Below are positions 15,170-23,881 of a stretch of 39,278 nucleotides of DNA, one piece after another. Within the stretch, counting starts at the first letter, position 1. Each line of letters begins with the position of its first letter. The position numbers were made by a program, and so were the translations under genes. Below the pieces are notes generated by a model. It was not told the DNA's origin, did no database searches, and saw only the letters and a list, made by a program, of their open reading frames with translations. This stretch comes from an uncultured Oscillospiraceae bacterium (GTDB lineage Bacteria > Bacillota > Clostridia > Oscillospirales > Acutalibacteraceae), in the NCBI GenBank assembly GCA_900543305.1, contig UQQZ01000015.1, positions 1 to 39,278 on the forward strand, in the 5' to 3' direction.

Positions 15170-17536
15170 TTAGGACCGCAGCGTGACCCCCAGGGGAGCC
15201 AGCTTTTGCAGGATGGAATCCACCCAAGGCTGTACCTCTTCCTTGGAAAGAGTGCGCTCCTGGGAAGAGAAGGCAAACCGCAGGGTGATGCTCATCAGGT
15301 CCTTCTGCTGGAAGGAGTCGATGAGGGTTACACCGGTCAGAGTCTGGGAATCCAGGTCCGCCCAAGCAGGAGTAAGCTGACCGTAAGTGACTCCCTGAGG
15401 CAGTACCAGGGACAGGTCGATGTCGATGCCGGGGAACCGGGAAGGCTCCCGATAGACGATATCCTTGCTGGGAATCGCGGCAAAGGCGTCCATATCCAGC
15501 TGAGCGCAGACCACGGCGGCCTTCTTGTCCAGCTTGGAGAGCACGGCGGGATGCAGGGTGCACATCCAGCCCAGCTCGTCACCCCCAAAGGACACAGAGG
15601 CGGTGTTCCGGGGATGCTGCCAGCCGTGACGGGGTTCCACATTCTGGAAAGTAAACTGAGCCCGCTTCAGATCCCGTCCCAGGGCGGTGAGGATCTCCAG
15701 CAGTTCCAGATACAGTTCCTTTTCGCTGCGGGTCCGGCTGTAGAGAGCGATTCCCAACTTCTTCCGTTCGTTGCACAGGCCGTCCTCTTTCACCCCTTCG
15801 CAGACCCGGCCAATCTCAAAGATGCCGAAATCAGGAGCAAAGGACTTGTTCTCGTTCACAAAGGCCAGCATGGTGGGGCCCATGTTGGTGCGCAGGGTTT
15901 CCAGGTCGGGGCTCTGGGGGGAGAGAAGCTTTACGTTTTCCTCCAAGGCAATCCCCAAGTCCTTGCACTTCTTCTGGTCAAACCAGATGTAGGAGTGGAC
16001 CTCGTGGAGGTGATACCGCTGGACCAGCAGGTCCTTGGTGAAGTTGTCGGCCTTGTTGCCGGCGCTGCGCTTTTCGGGATACAGAGCGCTGTGGGTGGTG
16101 GTGATCTGGAAATTGTCGTAGCCGTAAATCCGGGTGATTTCCTCGATGATGTCCGCCTTGATGGTCACGTCCTTGGTGGCCCGCCAGGAGGGAACTTCCA
16201 CTTGGAACTGGCTGCCGTCAAATTCGGCGCCAAAGCCCAGAGAGCGCAGGGTGCTGAGGATTTGGTCATTGCCGATCTCAATGCCCGTGTACCGATCCAC
16301 ATAGGCCTTGTCGAAGGTCAGGGACACAGTGGGATACTGCTTGCAGTACACATCGGTCAGCCGGGAAATCACCTGGGCCTCGGGATCGATGTCCAGCAGC
16401 AGCTTCATAAACCGGCCGATGGCGGCGGGGGTCATTTCCGGATCTAGGGTCTTTTCGTACCGCATGGAAGCGTCGGTGCGCAATCCCAGCCGGGTGGAGG
16501 ATTTCCGCACGCTGACGGCATCGAAGTTGGCGCTCTCCAGCAACAGGCTGTCGGTGTCATCCTCGATTTCCGAGTTAAGACCGCCCATGATGCCTGCAAT
16601 GGCCACCGGTTCGCCCTTGGAGCAGATCATCAAAGTGTTCTCGTCCACGGTGCGCTCCTGGCCGTCCAAGGTGGTGAACTGGAAGGGCTTATCAAAGCGC
16701 TTCACCTCAATCTGGTCCACCTTGGCGCAGTCAAAGGCGTGCATGGGCTGGCCCATTTCCAGCATCAGGTAGTTGGTCAGGTCCGCCAGCAGGTTGATGG
16801 CCCGGCTGCCGCAGTAGAACAGGCGAATCCGCATATCCACAGGGCTGACCTTCTTCTGAATGTTCCGCACCTTCAACCCGGTGTAGCGGAAGCACAGTTC
16901 CTTGTCCTGCACGTCGATCTGGATGGGATCCAGGTCATCGTAGGCAGAGAGGGAAACGGTTTCCAGGGGCTTCAGCTCCCGGCCGGTAAGGGCGGCGAAT
17001 TCCCGGGCAATGCCGTAGTGGCCCCACAGGTCGGGACGGTTGGTCAGGGACTTGTTGTCCACCTCGAACACGGTGTCCTTGATGGCAAAAAGCTCACAGA
17101 TGTCCTTGCCCACAGGGGTGTCCTGAGGCAGTTCCATCAGACCGGAGTGGTCATCGGAGATGCCCAGCTCCTTTTCGGAGCAGCACATGCCGTGGGACTC
17201 GAAGCCTGCGATGGTGGCGCAGGTGATCTCCTGGCCGGAGACCATGCCGCCTTCCTTGACGAAGGGAACAATGATGCCTTCCCGAGCATTGGGGGCGCCG
17301 CAGACTACATCGTAGATCTTGTCGCCGCCGTCCACCTTCAGCAGGTGGAGTTTTTTGGAATTGGGGTGGTTTTCCATGGAGAGAATTTTGCCTGCCACCA
17401 CATCCCGCAGGTCCTCTCCCTTATGATAGACGTCTTCCACCTCGGCGGTGGAGAGGGTGAAACGGTGGATCAGCGCTTCCAGGTCCAGTCCGGAAAGATC
17501 CACAAAATCCCCGATCCAATTCATCGAAATAAACAT
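15170..17536 (-). CDS. pheT: Phenylalanine-tRNA ligase subunit beta
   Basis: PheT, 788 residues, forms the alpha2-beta2 synthetase with PheS and charges tRNA-Phe. Domains in order: N-terminal helical part (MFISMNWIGDFVDLSG), EMAP/tRNA-binding OB fold (about 40-150, with ENHPNSKKLHLLKVDGG), the B3/B4 editing domain (around 200-380, with RIRLFYCGSRAINLLADLTN), B5, a core synthetase-like domain (from about 480), and the C-terminal ferredoxin-like anticodon-binding domain beginning near EPSRFPGIDIDLSLVLP. Length is normal (B. subtilis about 804). GGGGGAAG precedes the ATG, 19 nt after pheS. Confidence 0.97.
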   Translation of the reverse strand: MFISMNWIGDFVDLSGLDLEALIHRFTLSTAEVEDVYHKGEDLRDVVAGKILSMENHPNSKKLHLLKVDGGDKIYDVVCGAPNAREGIIVPFVKEGGMVSGQEITCATIAGFESHGMCCSEKELGISDDHSGLMELPQDTPVGKDICELFAIKDTVFEVDNKSLTNRPDLWGHYGIAREFAALTGRELKPLETVSLSAYDDLDPIQIDVQDKELCFRYTGLKVRNIQKKVSPVDMRIRLFYCGSRAINLLADLTNYLMLEMGQPMHAFDCAKVDQIEVKRFDKPFQFTTLDGQERTVDENTLMICSKGEPVAIAGIMGGLNSEIEDDTDSLLLESANFDAVSVRKSSTRLGLRTDASMRYEKTLDPEMTPAAIGRFMKLLLDIDPEAQVISRLTDVYCKQYPTVSLTFDKAYVDRYTGIEIGNDQILSTLRSLGFGAEFDGSQFQVEVPSWRATKDVTIKADIIEEITRIYGYDNFQITTTHSALYPEKRSAGNKADNFTKDLLVQRYHLHEVHSYIWFDQKKCKDLGIALEENVKLLSPQSPDLETLRTNMGPTMLAFVNENKSFAPDFGIFEIGRVCEGVKEDGLCNERKKLGIALYSRTRSEKELYLELLEILTALGRDLKRAQFTFQNVEPRHGWQHPRNTASVSFGGDELGWMCTLHPAVLSKLDKKAAVVCAQLDMDAFAAIPSKDIVYREPSRFPGIDIDLSLVLPQGVTYGQLTPAWADLDSQTLTGVTLIDSFQQKDLMSITLRFAFSSQERTLSKEEVQPWVDSILQKLAPLGVTLRS

Positions 17537-17555
17537 GGTAATTCTTCCCCCTTCC

Positions 17556-18584
17556 TTATTCGTGCTTAAACTGGCTCAAGGCCTTCAGGTTACCGCTGTT
17601 GAGATCCCGGATATCCTTGATGCCGTACTTCATCATGGCCAAACGGGTCAGGCCCAGGCCAAAGGCAAAGCCGGTGTACTCCTCGGGATCGATGCCGCCC
17701 ATTTTCAGCACGTTGGGGTGGATCATGCCGCAGGGGCAAAGCTCCAGCCAGCCGGAGTTCTTGCAGGAGGGGCAGCCTTCGCCGCCGCAGATCAGGCAGG
17801 AGATATCCAGCTCAAAGCCGGGTTCCACAAAGGGGAAGAACCCGGGGCGCAGCCGGACGGTGATGTCCCGCTCGAACACTTCCGAGAGCATGGTCTTCAT
17901 AAAGTAGATCAGGTTGGAGATGGAGATGTTCTTGTCGATCATCAGGCCTTCCATCTGGAAGAAGGTGTTCTCGTGGCAGGCATCGGTGGCCTCGTTGCGG
18001 AAGCACCGGCCCGGGAACACCGCCCGCAGGGGAGCGCCGTATTTCTTCATGATGGCGTTCTGGGCGGCGGAGGTGTGGGTCTTCAAAAGCTGGCCGTTAT
18101 CCAGGTAATAGGTGTCCTGCATGTCCCGAGCGGGATGATGCTTGGGAATGTTCACCGCTTCGAAGCACTCGTAGTCGGTGACGATTTCCTTGTAATCCTC
18201 GATGGTAAAGCCCATGGAGGAGAAGATCTCTTCCAATTGCCGCTGCACCAGGGTGATGGGGTGATAGGAACCCTCCGCCTGGTCCACGGGCAAAGTGACG
18301 TCATACTGTTCAGCAGAGGCAATGAGCCGCTCTTCCTCGGCGGCGTGGATTTTCCCCATCTGCTGGGAAATGCCCTCTTCCACCTGGCGTTTCAGTTGGT
18401 TGATCAGCTGGCCCATTTCCTTTTTCTGGTCGCCAGAAACGGACTTGAGGCCTTTCAAGAGCTCGGTGACGGAGCCCTTTTTGCCCAGGTAAGCCACCCG
18501 CAGCTTTTCCACGGTTTCGCTGTTCTGGGCCGATTCCAATTCCCCTAGGAATTGGCGACGGAGGGCGTCGATCTGTTCTTTCAT
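17556..18584 (-). CDS. pheS: Phenylalanine-tRNA ligase subunit alpha
   Basis: PheS, 342 residues, the class II catalytic subunit for Phe. The N-terminal coiled coil (about 1-85) binds tRNA. The catalytic core has the class II motifs in HPARDMQDTYYL, GRCFRNEATDACHENTFFQM (motif 2 region) and GFAFGLGLTRLAMMKYGI (motif 3). The stretch CLICGGEGCPSCKNSGWLE has four cysteines that could bind zinc. AGGAAGG lies upstream of the start. Expression is set by the T-box just before it. Confidence 0.97.
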   Translation of the reverse strand: MKEQIDALRRQFLGELESAQNSETVEKLRVAYLGKKGSVTELLKGLKSVSGDQKKEMGQLINQLKRQVEEGISQQMGKIHAAEEERLIASAEQYDVTLPVDQAEGSYHPITLVQRQLEEIFSSMGFTIEDYKEIVTDYECFEAVNIPKHHPARDMQDTYYLDNGQLLKTHTSAAQNAIMKKYGAPLRAVFPGRCFRNEATDACHENTFFQMEGLMIDKNISISNLIYFMKTMLSEVFERDITVRLRPGFFPFVEPGFELDISCLICGGEGCPSCKNSGWLELCPCGMIHPNVLKMGGIDPEEYTGFAFGLGLTRLAMMKYGIKDIRDLNSGNLKALSQFKHE

Positions 18585-18626
18585 GTGTGCAAACCTTCCT
18601 TCCTGTTTGTGGAAACTTATGGGGAC

Positions 18627-18884
18627 AAAAAAACTCCGCCCCCAGCAAAAGGGGCGAAGTTGTAATCACTACGCGGTACCACCCAATTTCAGCAGGGAAT
18701 CCCTGCCCTTTCCGGCCGGTAACGGGACCGTATGCCGTCGGCGCCTACTGCCGCCCCAAGGGCCGGTTCAGCGCCGCCGCTCGAAAAGGAACTTCCCCCC
18801 GCCCACGCCGGTTCCACGCTTGCAGCCGGTGACGCAGAATCTCTGGCCGGGCGGCGCGGGGGTACTTTCTTTCGTCTGCGCGTT
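18627..18884 (-). promoter_or_regulatory. T-box riboswitch (tRNA-Phe) controlling pheST
   Basis: Read on the minus strand the leader contains the T-box sequence TGGGTGGTACCGCG (18685-18672), the hallmark that pairs with the acceptor end of uncharged tRNA. It is followed by a GC-rich terminator with seven T (18660-18627). A UUC triplet in GGAAGTTCCTT (18791-18789) in the Stem I region is a candidate specifier codon for phenylalanine. Uncharged tRNA-Phe would stabilise the antiterminator and switch pheST on. The T-box itself is certain; the exact specifier is less so. Confidence 0.93.
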
Positions 18885-18890
18885 TCTCCC

Positions 18891-18919
18891 ATCATACCAC
18901 AAAACCCTCCTGGATTCAA
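18891..18919 (-). promoter_or_regulatory. Promoter of the T-box/pheST transcript
   Basis: TTGAAT (18919-18914), 17-nt spacer, TATGAT (18896-18891) preceded by TGG, an extended -10, on the minus strand. Start of RNA is expected near 18884. Confidence 0.8.
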
Positions 18920-18953
18920 GGGGAAACCTGCATTTTCCGGGAATGTCCTCCCG

Positions 18954-19550
18954 TTACCGGATGGTATTTCCCTTGATGATGGGGGAGAGCTTTTTGTAGA
19001 TCAGGAAGGTGATCACCACGCTGCACAGGGCCTTGAAGAAGGTGAAAGGCACGTTAAACCACAAGAGGGCCTGGCCCAGGGTTTCCACGTTGGGATTGAT
19101 GGCCCGGTACATGTCCAGAATGGTCTCCATGGGGATCATGGTGGCGGCATAAAAAGGATAGGTGATAAAGTAGTTGATGGGGAAGCTGGCGGCGGCCATC
19201 ACCACGGCGCCCACAAAGGAGCCCACCAAGGCGCCGGCCCGATCTTTCCGGAACTTGTAGATGAGCCCTGCGGGTACCACAAAGGTGACGCCCATGAGAA
19301 AGTTGCACAGCTCGCCTACGCCGCCAGTAGAAGTAAAGGGAAGGTTGACCAGATTCTTGATCAGGCACACCACTGCGCCGCTGACAGGTCCCATGGTAAA
19401 GGCGGCGATCAGGGCAGGCAGCTCGGAGAAGTCCAGTTTCACAAAGCTGGGAATGATAGGCAGGCTGAAGCTGATAAACATCAGCACGGTGGCCACGGCG
19501 CCCAGAATGGCGGTCATGGCGATTTTTCGGGTGTTCACTTTCTTTTGCAT
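18954..19550 (-). CDS. ribU: ECF transporter S component, riboflavin (RibU)
   Basis: A 198-residue integral membrane protein with about six hydrophobic segments, the size and layout of ECF substrate-binding (S) subunits. The N-terminus NTRKIAMTAILGAVATVLMF carries the alanine-rich first helix that contacts the EcfT subunit; FVKLDFSELPALIAAFTMGP and LVNLPFTSTGGVGELCNFLM are typical of RibU. Riboflavin as substrate is strongly backed by the FMN riboswitch in its leader. The start at 19550 has AAAGGA 10 nt upstream; the longer open frame runs through the riboswitch and is not coding. The shared EcfAA'T module must be encoded elsewhere. Confidence 0.93.
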   Translation of the reverse strand: MQKKVNTRKIAMTAILGAVATVLMFISFSLPIIPSFVKLDFSELPALIAAFTMGPVSGAVVCLIKNLVNLPFTSTGGVGELCNFLMGVTFVVPAGLIYKFRKDRAGALVGSFVGAVVMAAASFPINYFITYPFYAATMIPMETILDMYRAINPNVETLGQALLWFNVPFTFFKALCSVVITFLIYKKLSPIIKGNTIR

Positions 19551-19613
19551 CGAACCAGTCCTTTCGGGAAAAATTTTGGTTCGCAAAAGACCGGAGGGGT
19601 GGAAAAAGGGCAT

Positions 19614-19652
19614 AAAAAAACCGGGCCACTGCGAAAACACGCAGGGATCCGG
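19614..19652 (-). terminator. FMN riboswitch expression-platform terminator
   Basis: On the minus strand CCGGATCCCTGCG pairs with CGCAGTGGCCCGG (19652-19640 and 19633-19621; a few mismatches), followed by seven T (19620-19614). It lies between the FMN aptamer and ribU, so FMN binding would turn ribU off. Confidence 0.85.
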
Positions 19653-19704
19653 GGTCCTTGTTCCGTGAAAGAATGGTGGAATGGTACACACAGCCGCTTC
19701 CAAA

Positions 19705-19842
19705 TCTTCTATCATCCGGACTTTACCGCGAGAAAACGCGGTTCACCGTCGGTACCGGAATCGCACCGGTTCGGCGGAGAGAGAACCTCTCCGTTCGCAG
19801 ACTTTTACTGCCGGTCAGGAATTGCACCTTGCCCCGAAGATC
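19705..19842 (-). promoter_or_regulatory. FMN riboswitch (RFN element)
   Basis: The minus strand shows the RFN core almost intact: ATCTTCGGGGCAAGGTG (from 19842), AATTCCTGACCGG, GTCTGCGAACGG, CCGGTGCGATTCCGGTACC, GACGGTGA, and the closing AAAGTCCGGATGATAGAAGA (to 19705). The outer stem ATCTTC/GAAGAT closes the element. It precedes ribU and is followed by a terminator. Confidence 0.97.
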
Positions 19843-19855
19843 AATTGCTGGTATC

Positions 19856-19884
19856 ATTTTAGTACAGTGATCGGCGCCTGTCAA
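19856..19884 (-). promoter_or_regulatory. Promoter of the FMN riboswitch/ribU transcript
   Basis: TTGACA (19884-19879), exactly 17 nt, TAAAAT (19861-19856) on the minus strand. It lies within 30-60 nt of the divergent nnr start. Confidence 0.85.
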
Positions 19885-19912
19885 GATGGAGAATGAAAGG
19901 GGAGGAACCCAG

Positions 19913-21442
19913 ATGAAACTTTTTTGCCGTGACGAGATGCAACGTTTGGAGATGGCCGCCCAGGACGCGGGGGTCACCCTGGCTCAGCTGATGGAAAACG
20001 CGGGGGAAGCGGTGGCCCAGGAGGTGGAGCGCCGCTGCCGGCCCTTGGAAGGGAAACGGGCGGTGGTTCTCTGCGGGAAGGGCAACAACGGGGGAGACGG
20101 GTTTGTGTGCGCCCGTTTTCTGGAGAAATGGGGCATGGAGACTTTGGTAATCCTCACCCAGGGAGTCCCCAAAACCCAGCTGGCGGTGGATGCCTTTGCC
20201 CGGCTGCCGGAGACGGTGCAGGTTCTTTCCGGGGAAGAGGACCGGGAAGAGGCGGAGCGAGCCATGGACGGCGCCCAGGTGATTGTGGACTGCGTGTTCG
20301 GATTCAGTTTTCGAGGGGAGCTGACCGGAACGCCAGCACGGTACCTGGGATATGCGGGTCACCTTTCCTGCCTGAAGATTTCCGCAGACCTGCCCAGCGG
20401 GGTGGAATGCGATACGGGCCGAGTCAGTGCAGGCGCCTTCCGAGCAGACGTGACCGTGACCTTCACCGGGAAAAAGCCCGCCAACTGCTCTTACCCGGCC
20501 AAGGAGTTCTGCGGGGAGACGGTGGTCCGCCAGGTGGGGGTGCCAGCGGCTTTGGTGGAAGGAGCGGAGACCAGGATCTTTGAGACGGACGATACCTTTC
20601 CTGCCGCCTGGCTTTCCCCGGCGGATCCCCAGAGCAACAAAGGAGACATGGGAAAACTTCTTCTGGTCTGCGGCAGTTGGGGCATGGTGGGGGCCTGTAT
20701 CATGGCCGCCCAGGCGGCCCTTCGCTGCGGTGTGGGCCTGCTGCAGATTGCCGTAGAGGAGCGGTTTTATCCCATTGTGGCCCAAGCGGTGCCCCAGGCG
20801 GTGTTTGTGGTGCTGGATTGGGAAAACCGCCGGGAAGAAAGCGAGCAGCAGCTGTTTGGGGCGCTGCGGGGCTGCACCGCCTGCCTGATGGGCTGTGGAT
20901 TGGGGGATCGTTCGGAGCTGGTTTGCCCTCTGGTGTTTGCCCATTGTGAACGGCCCCTGGTGGTGGACGCGGACGCCATCAATTTTCTGGCCCGCCACCC
21001 GGGCTATCTGGAAGGGGTTCAGGTGCCGGTGCTTTTGACCCCCCATCCCGGGGAAATGGCCAGGCTCTGCGACGACACCATTCCGGAAATCCAGGGAGAC
21101 CGGCTGGGGGCTGCCCAGCAAAAAGCTCGAGAGACAGGAGCGGTGGTGGCTCTCAAAGGGGCGTCCACGGTAGTGGCGTCTCCGGACGGCCGCTGCGCGG
21201 TGAATCCCACAGGAAATCCCGGCATGGCCAAGGGGGGCAGCGGCGATGTGCTGGCTGGGATGGCAGGCGCTTTCCTGTCCCAGGGCATGCCTCTCTTCGA
21301 AACGGCGGTGCTGGCGGTGTACCTCCACGGCATGGCGGGGGATCTGTGCGCCCGGGAGCTGAGCCAGCGGGCCATGCTGCCCACGGATCTTGTCACCAGA
21401 TTGCCCCAGGTGTTTCGGCAGTTTCCGCCGGAGCGGGGCTGA
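19913..21442 (+). CDS. nnr: Bifunctional NAD(P)HX epimerase / ADP-dependent NAD(P)HX dehydratase
   Basis: A 509-residue metabolite-repair enzyme. The N-terminal YjeF_N domain (about 1-215) epimerises damaged NAD(P)HX; the C-terminal domain (about 225-509) dehydrates the S form using ADP. Seen: CGKGNNGGDGFVCARFL, SADLPSGVECDTG and TFTGKKPAN in the first part; NKGDMGKLLLVCGSWGMVGA, VDADAINFL, LTPHPGEMARL and the nucleotide-binding NPGMAKGGSGDVLAGMAGAF in the second. The start at 19913 follows AAAGGGGAGG by 8 nt; an in-frame ATG at 19886 lacks such a site. Monocistronic, with a terminator at 21530-21581. Confidence 0.95.
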   Translation: MKLFCRDEMQRLEMAAQDAGVTLAQLMENAGEAVAQEVERRCRPLEGKRAVVLCGKGNNGGDGFVCARFLEKWGMETLVILTQGVPKTQLAVDAFARLPETVQVLSGEEDREEAERAMDGAQVIVDCVFGFSFRGELTGTPARYLGYAGHLSCLKISADLPSGVECDTGRVSAGAFRADVTVTFTGKKPANCSYPAKEFCGETVVRQVGVPAALVEGAETRIFETDDTFPAAWLSPADPQSNKGDMGKLLLVCGSWGMVGACIMAAQAALRCGVGLLQIAVEERFYPIVAQAVPQAVFVVLDWENRREESEQQLFGALRGCTACLMGCGLGDRSELVCPLVFAHCERPLVVDADAINFLARHPGYLEGVQVPVLLTPHPGEMARLCDDTIPEIQGDRLGAAQQKARETGAVVALKGASTVVASPDGRCAVNPTGNPGMAKGGSGDVLAGMAGAFLSQGMPLFETAVLAVYLHGMAGDLCARELSQRAMLPTDLVTRLPQVFRQFPPERG

Positions 21443-21529
21443 AGATGAACGAAAAAGCGCCCCTGGGGCCTTCGCCCGTTGGAAATGTCTGACCGCCTGT
21501 TGAATAACGGAACCAGACCATAAAAAATT

Positions 21530-21581
21530 GTCCTCAAAAGAAGGGGTTTTAATGCCGCTTCCTTTGGGGACTTGTTTTTTT
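21530..21581. terminator. Bidirectional terminator, nnr and elaA-like genes
   Basis: gtcctcaaaagaag (21530-21543) pairs with cttcctttggggac (21558-21571) over 14 positions with one mismatch, followed by TTGTTTTTTT on the plus strand and CAATTTTTTA on the minus strand. It separates two convergent genes. Confidence 0.85.
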
Positions 21582-21606
21582 GGAGCGAGAGGAGAGGCGT
21601 CCCTTT

Positions 21607-22029
21607 TCAGGGGCGCAGCATTTGGATGTGAGGGATCCCGTCTTCCAGAAATTCTTCCGAAACCTGAGTAAATCCGGCCTTTTCGTAGAGGCCGCGGGCA
21701 TAGGTTTGGGCCTCGATGCGCAGGGGGCCTTTTCCCAGCCAGGCTTCCGCCGCCTCCAGGCCTTTTTGCAGCAGCTGGGTTCCCAATCCCTGGCGGCGGG
21801 GCCGAGTAACCACCCTGCCCAGGGAAGCTTCCGGGAAAGAGACTCCGGGTCTCAAAACCCGCAGGTAGGCCTGAATTCCTCTCTGGTTCCGTGCGAAGAC
21901 GTGAAGGGCATCCAAGTCCTTGCCGTCCAGTTCCGGGTAGGGACATTGCTGCTCCACCACGAACACATCTACCCGCAGCCGCAGAATTTCATACAGTTCT
22001 TCCGAGGTCAATTGGGAAAAGGTTTTCAC
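21607..22029 (-). CDS. GNAT family N-acetyltransferase, ElaA-like
   Basis: A 140-residue acetyltransferase of the GNAT fold close to ElaA. Typical are LYEILRLRVDVFVVEQQCPY near the N-terminus (the ElaA signature around VFVVEQ), DALHVFARNQ, and the acetyl-CoA loop RRQGLGTQLLQKGLE, then ARGLYEKAGFTQVSEEFLEDGIPH. Substrate unknown. The start is GTG at 22029, with AGGGAG 8 nt upstream. It has its own extended -10 promoter and a terminator, and is divergent from the CmpB-type gene. Confidence 0.93.
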   Translation of the reverse strand: MKTFSQLTSEELYEILRLRVDVFVVEQQCPYPELDGKDLDALHVFARNQRGIQAYLRVLRPGVSFPEASLGRVVTRPRRQGLGTQLLQKGLEAAEAWLGKGPLRIEAQTYARGLYEKAGFTQVSEEFLEDGIPHIQMLRP

Positions 22030-22072
22030 CAGCCACTCCCTAAAATATCTCCTTTCCGGGGTTGATTTCGCT

Positions 22073-22101
22073 ATTATAGCATATACCTGGGAGAGGGAAA
22101 A
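22073..22101 (-). promoter_or_regulatory. Promoter of the ElaA-like gene
   Basis: TTTTCC (22101-22096), 17 nt, TATAAT (22078-22073) preceded by TGC, an extended -10, on the minus strand. Confidence 0.7.
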
Positions 22102-22110
22102 GTCCCCGTC

Positions 22111-22139
22111 TTTACAGGTGCTAAAAAATCTGCTAAAAT
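22111..22139 (+). promoter_or_regulatory. Promoter of the CmpB-type membrane protein gene
   Basis: TTTACA (22111-22116), 17 nt, TAAAAT (22134-22139) preceded by TGC. It is back to back with the ElaA-like promoter. Confidence 0.75.
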
Positions 22140-22184
22140 TACTGAATTACCCAAAAATCGACAAGGGGATTATGGAATGAGGAG

Positions 22185-23735
22185 ATGGACTGTGCCATGA
22201 CCATTTATCTGTGGTGCTTTTTTCTTTTCTCGTTTTTAGGCTGGTGTGGGGAAGTAATCTTCGCGGCCATACGGGAAAGACGGTTTGTAAACCGAGGGTT
22301 TCTCAACGGACCCATGTGTCCCATTTACGGGATAGGAGTGGTGTTGATCGATTTTGTCATGCGGCCCTTCGGGGGAAATCTGGCAGCGCTCCTGGTGGGT
22401 TCCATGCTGGTGGGATCCGCAGTGGAATGGATGGCGGGATTTCTGCTGGAGAAACTTTTCCACCAGAAATGGTGGGACTACTCCGACCAACCCCACAACC
22501 TCCATGGGTACATCTGTTTGAAATTCAGCATCCTTTGGGCGTTTGCCGGGGCGGTGACAGTCCGCTATCTGGTGCCCCTGGTTTGGAGGCTGTTTTCCCA
22601 CATTCCTCCCCTTTTGACCTGGGTGCTGCTGGGCGTCCTGGGGACTCTGTTCCTGGTGGACTTTGTGGTGACGGTTGTGGCCATTGTGGGACTAAACCGG
22701 AAGCTGAAAAATTTGGAATATGTCTCCAGCAAATTGAGAGAGGGTTCCGACCGGCTGGGAATGGACCTGTCCAAAGGCGCCATTGCCCTTCATGACCGGA
22801 AAAACGCCCGGGAAAAGGATTGGCAGCGAGAAGCGGCCCGGCTCAAGGAAAAATACGAGGAAAACCTGCGTCGCAACCATCTGCGCCGTCGTTTGATGAA
22901 GGCCTTCCCGGACTTGCAGGTGCTCAAGCACAACGAGCAGCTGGAGGAATTCCGGCAGAACGTGGATGTGCTCCGGCGCCGTTCCTGGGAGGCCCTGCGC
23001 AAACGGAACGAGGATGCCCGAGCCGCCTACGAGACACGGCTTGCCCCGGGAGAGGAACGTCCCTTTGCCTTTGGACTGTGCTACGAGAAGCTTTTCTGGA
23101 TTTTCATGATTGGCAACGTGGTAGGGTTTGTGTTGGAAACCCTGTACGCCCTGGCCACCTGTCACGAGTTCCAGGTGCGGGTGGGGCTGGTGTTTGGCCC
23201 CTTTATTCCGGTGTACGGCATGGGAGCGGTGGCCATCACTCTGCTGCTTTCCCGGATGTACAACCAGCGGGACAGTCTGATCTTCCTGGCCAGCATGTTT
23301 ATCGGAGGCACCTTTGAGTATCTGTGCAGCTTTTTGCAGCAGGCGGTGTTCGGAACCGTGTCCTGGGAGTATAGCGACACCACCCTGAACGTAGGGGGCC
23401 GCACCAATTTGATGTATTCCTTTTTCTGGGGCATTTTGGGCCTGGTGTGGGTGAAGGACCTGTATCCCGCCCTTTCCCGGTGGATCCAGAAGATTCCCAA
23501 GAAAACCGGCCGGATTCTGACGGCGGTGTTCACGGTGCTGATGGCCTTGGACATTGTCCTTTCCGTGGGGGCAGTGTACCGGCAAAGCGAGCGGGTCAAT
23601 CAGATTCCCGCGGACAACGTGGTCCGGCAGTTTTTCGACGAATATTTCCCCGATTCCTACCTGGACTTTATCTTCCCTCACATGGAATATGTGGGCAAAC
23701 CGGAACTGCCGCAGCCGCCTACACCCAATTCTTGA
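22185..23735 (+). CDS. Duplicated CmpB-type membrane protein (putative ABC-transporter type IV family, PF06541)
   Basis: A 516-residue membrane protein built of two copies of the CmpB-like domain. Copy one (about 1-170) has GEVIFAAIRERRFVNRGFLN and GPMCPIYGIG; copy two (about 300-455) has ETLYALATCHEF and GPFIPVYGMG, with matching DYSDQPHN and EYSDTTLN loops. Between them lies a long charged, coiled-coil-like cytosolic segment (about 175-290). A last hydrophobic helix (about 465-485) precedes a soluble tail. The family name suggests an ABC permease, but no ATPase gene is adjacent and the role is unproven. Start is uncertain: ATG at 22185 or at 22197, which has AGGAG 12 nt upstream. Confidence 0.85.
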   Translation: MDCAMTIYLWCFFLFSFLGWCGEVIFAAIRERRFVNRGFLNGPMCPIYGIGVVLIDFVMRPFGGNLAALLVGSMLVGSAVEWMAGFLLEKLFHQKWWDYSDQPHNLHGYICLKFSILWAFAGAVTVRYLVPLVWRLFSHIPPLLTWVLLGVLGTLFLVDFVVTVVAIVGLNRKLKNLEYVSSKLREGSDRLGMDLSKGAIALHDRKNAREKDWQREAARLKEKYEENLRRNHLRRRLMKAFPDLQVLKHNEQLEEFRQNVDVLRRRSWEALRKRNEDARAAYETRLAPGEERPFAFGLCYEKLFWIFMIGNVVGFVLETLYALATCHEFQVRVGLVFGPFIPVYGMGAVAITLLLSRMYNQRDSLIFLASMFIGGTFEYLCSFLQQAVFGTVSWEYSDTTLNVGGRTNLMYSFFWGILGLVWVKDLYPALSRWIQKIPKKTGRILTAVFTVLMALDIVLSVGAVYRQSERVNQIPADNVVRQFFDEYFPDSYLDFIFPHMEYVGKPELPQPPTPNS

Positions 23736-23746
23736 AAAAACTTTCC

Positions 23747-23776
23747 AAGCCTCTCGGAAAACCCGGGAGGCTTTTT
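23747..23776 (+). terminator. Terminator of the CmpB-type gene
   Basis: aagcctctcgg pairs with ccgggaggctt (23747-23757 and 23763-23773; one mismatch), followed by TTTTTC. Confidence 0.88.
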
Positions 23777-23791
23777 CGTTGCCGGGTCCAT

Positions 23792-23829
23792 AAAAAAAGG
23801 ACCGCCCCGGAACAGTTCCGAGGCGGCCT
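23792..23829 (-). terminator. Terminator of the amt gene
   Basis: Minus strand: AGGCCGCCTCGGAA with TTCCGGGGCGGTCC (14 positions, 3-nt loop), then seven T (23798-23792). It ends the leftward glnN-amt transcript. Confidence 0.88.
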
Positions 23830-23881
23830 GGTATGGGAAAATGTGTGTCACTTGTACGCGAATAAACTATGAAAAATACGA

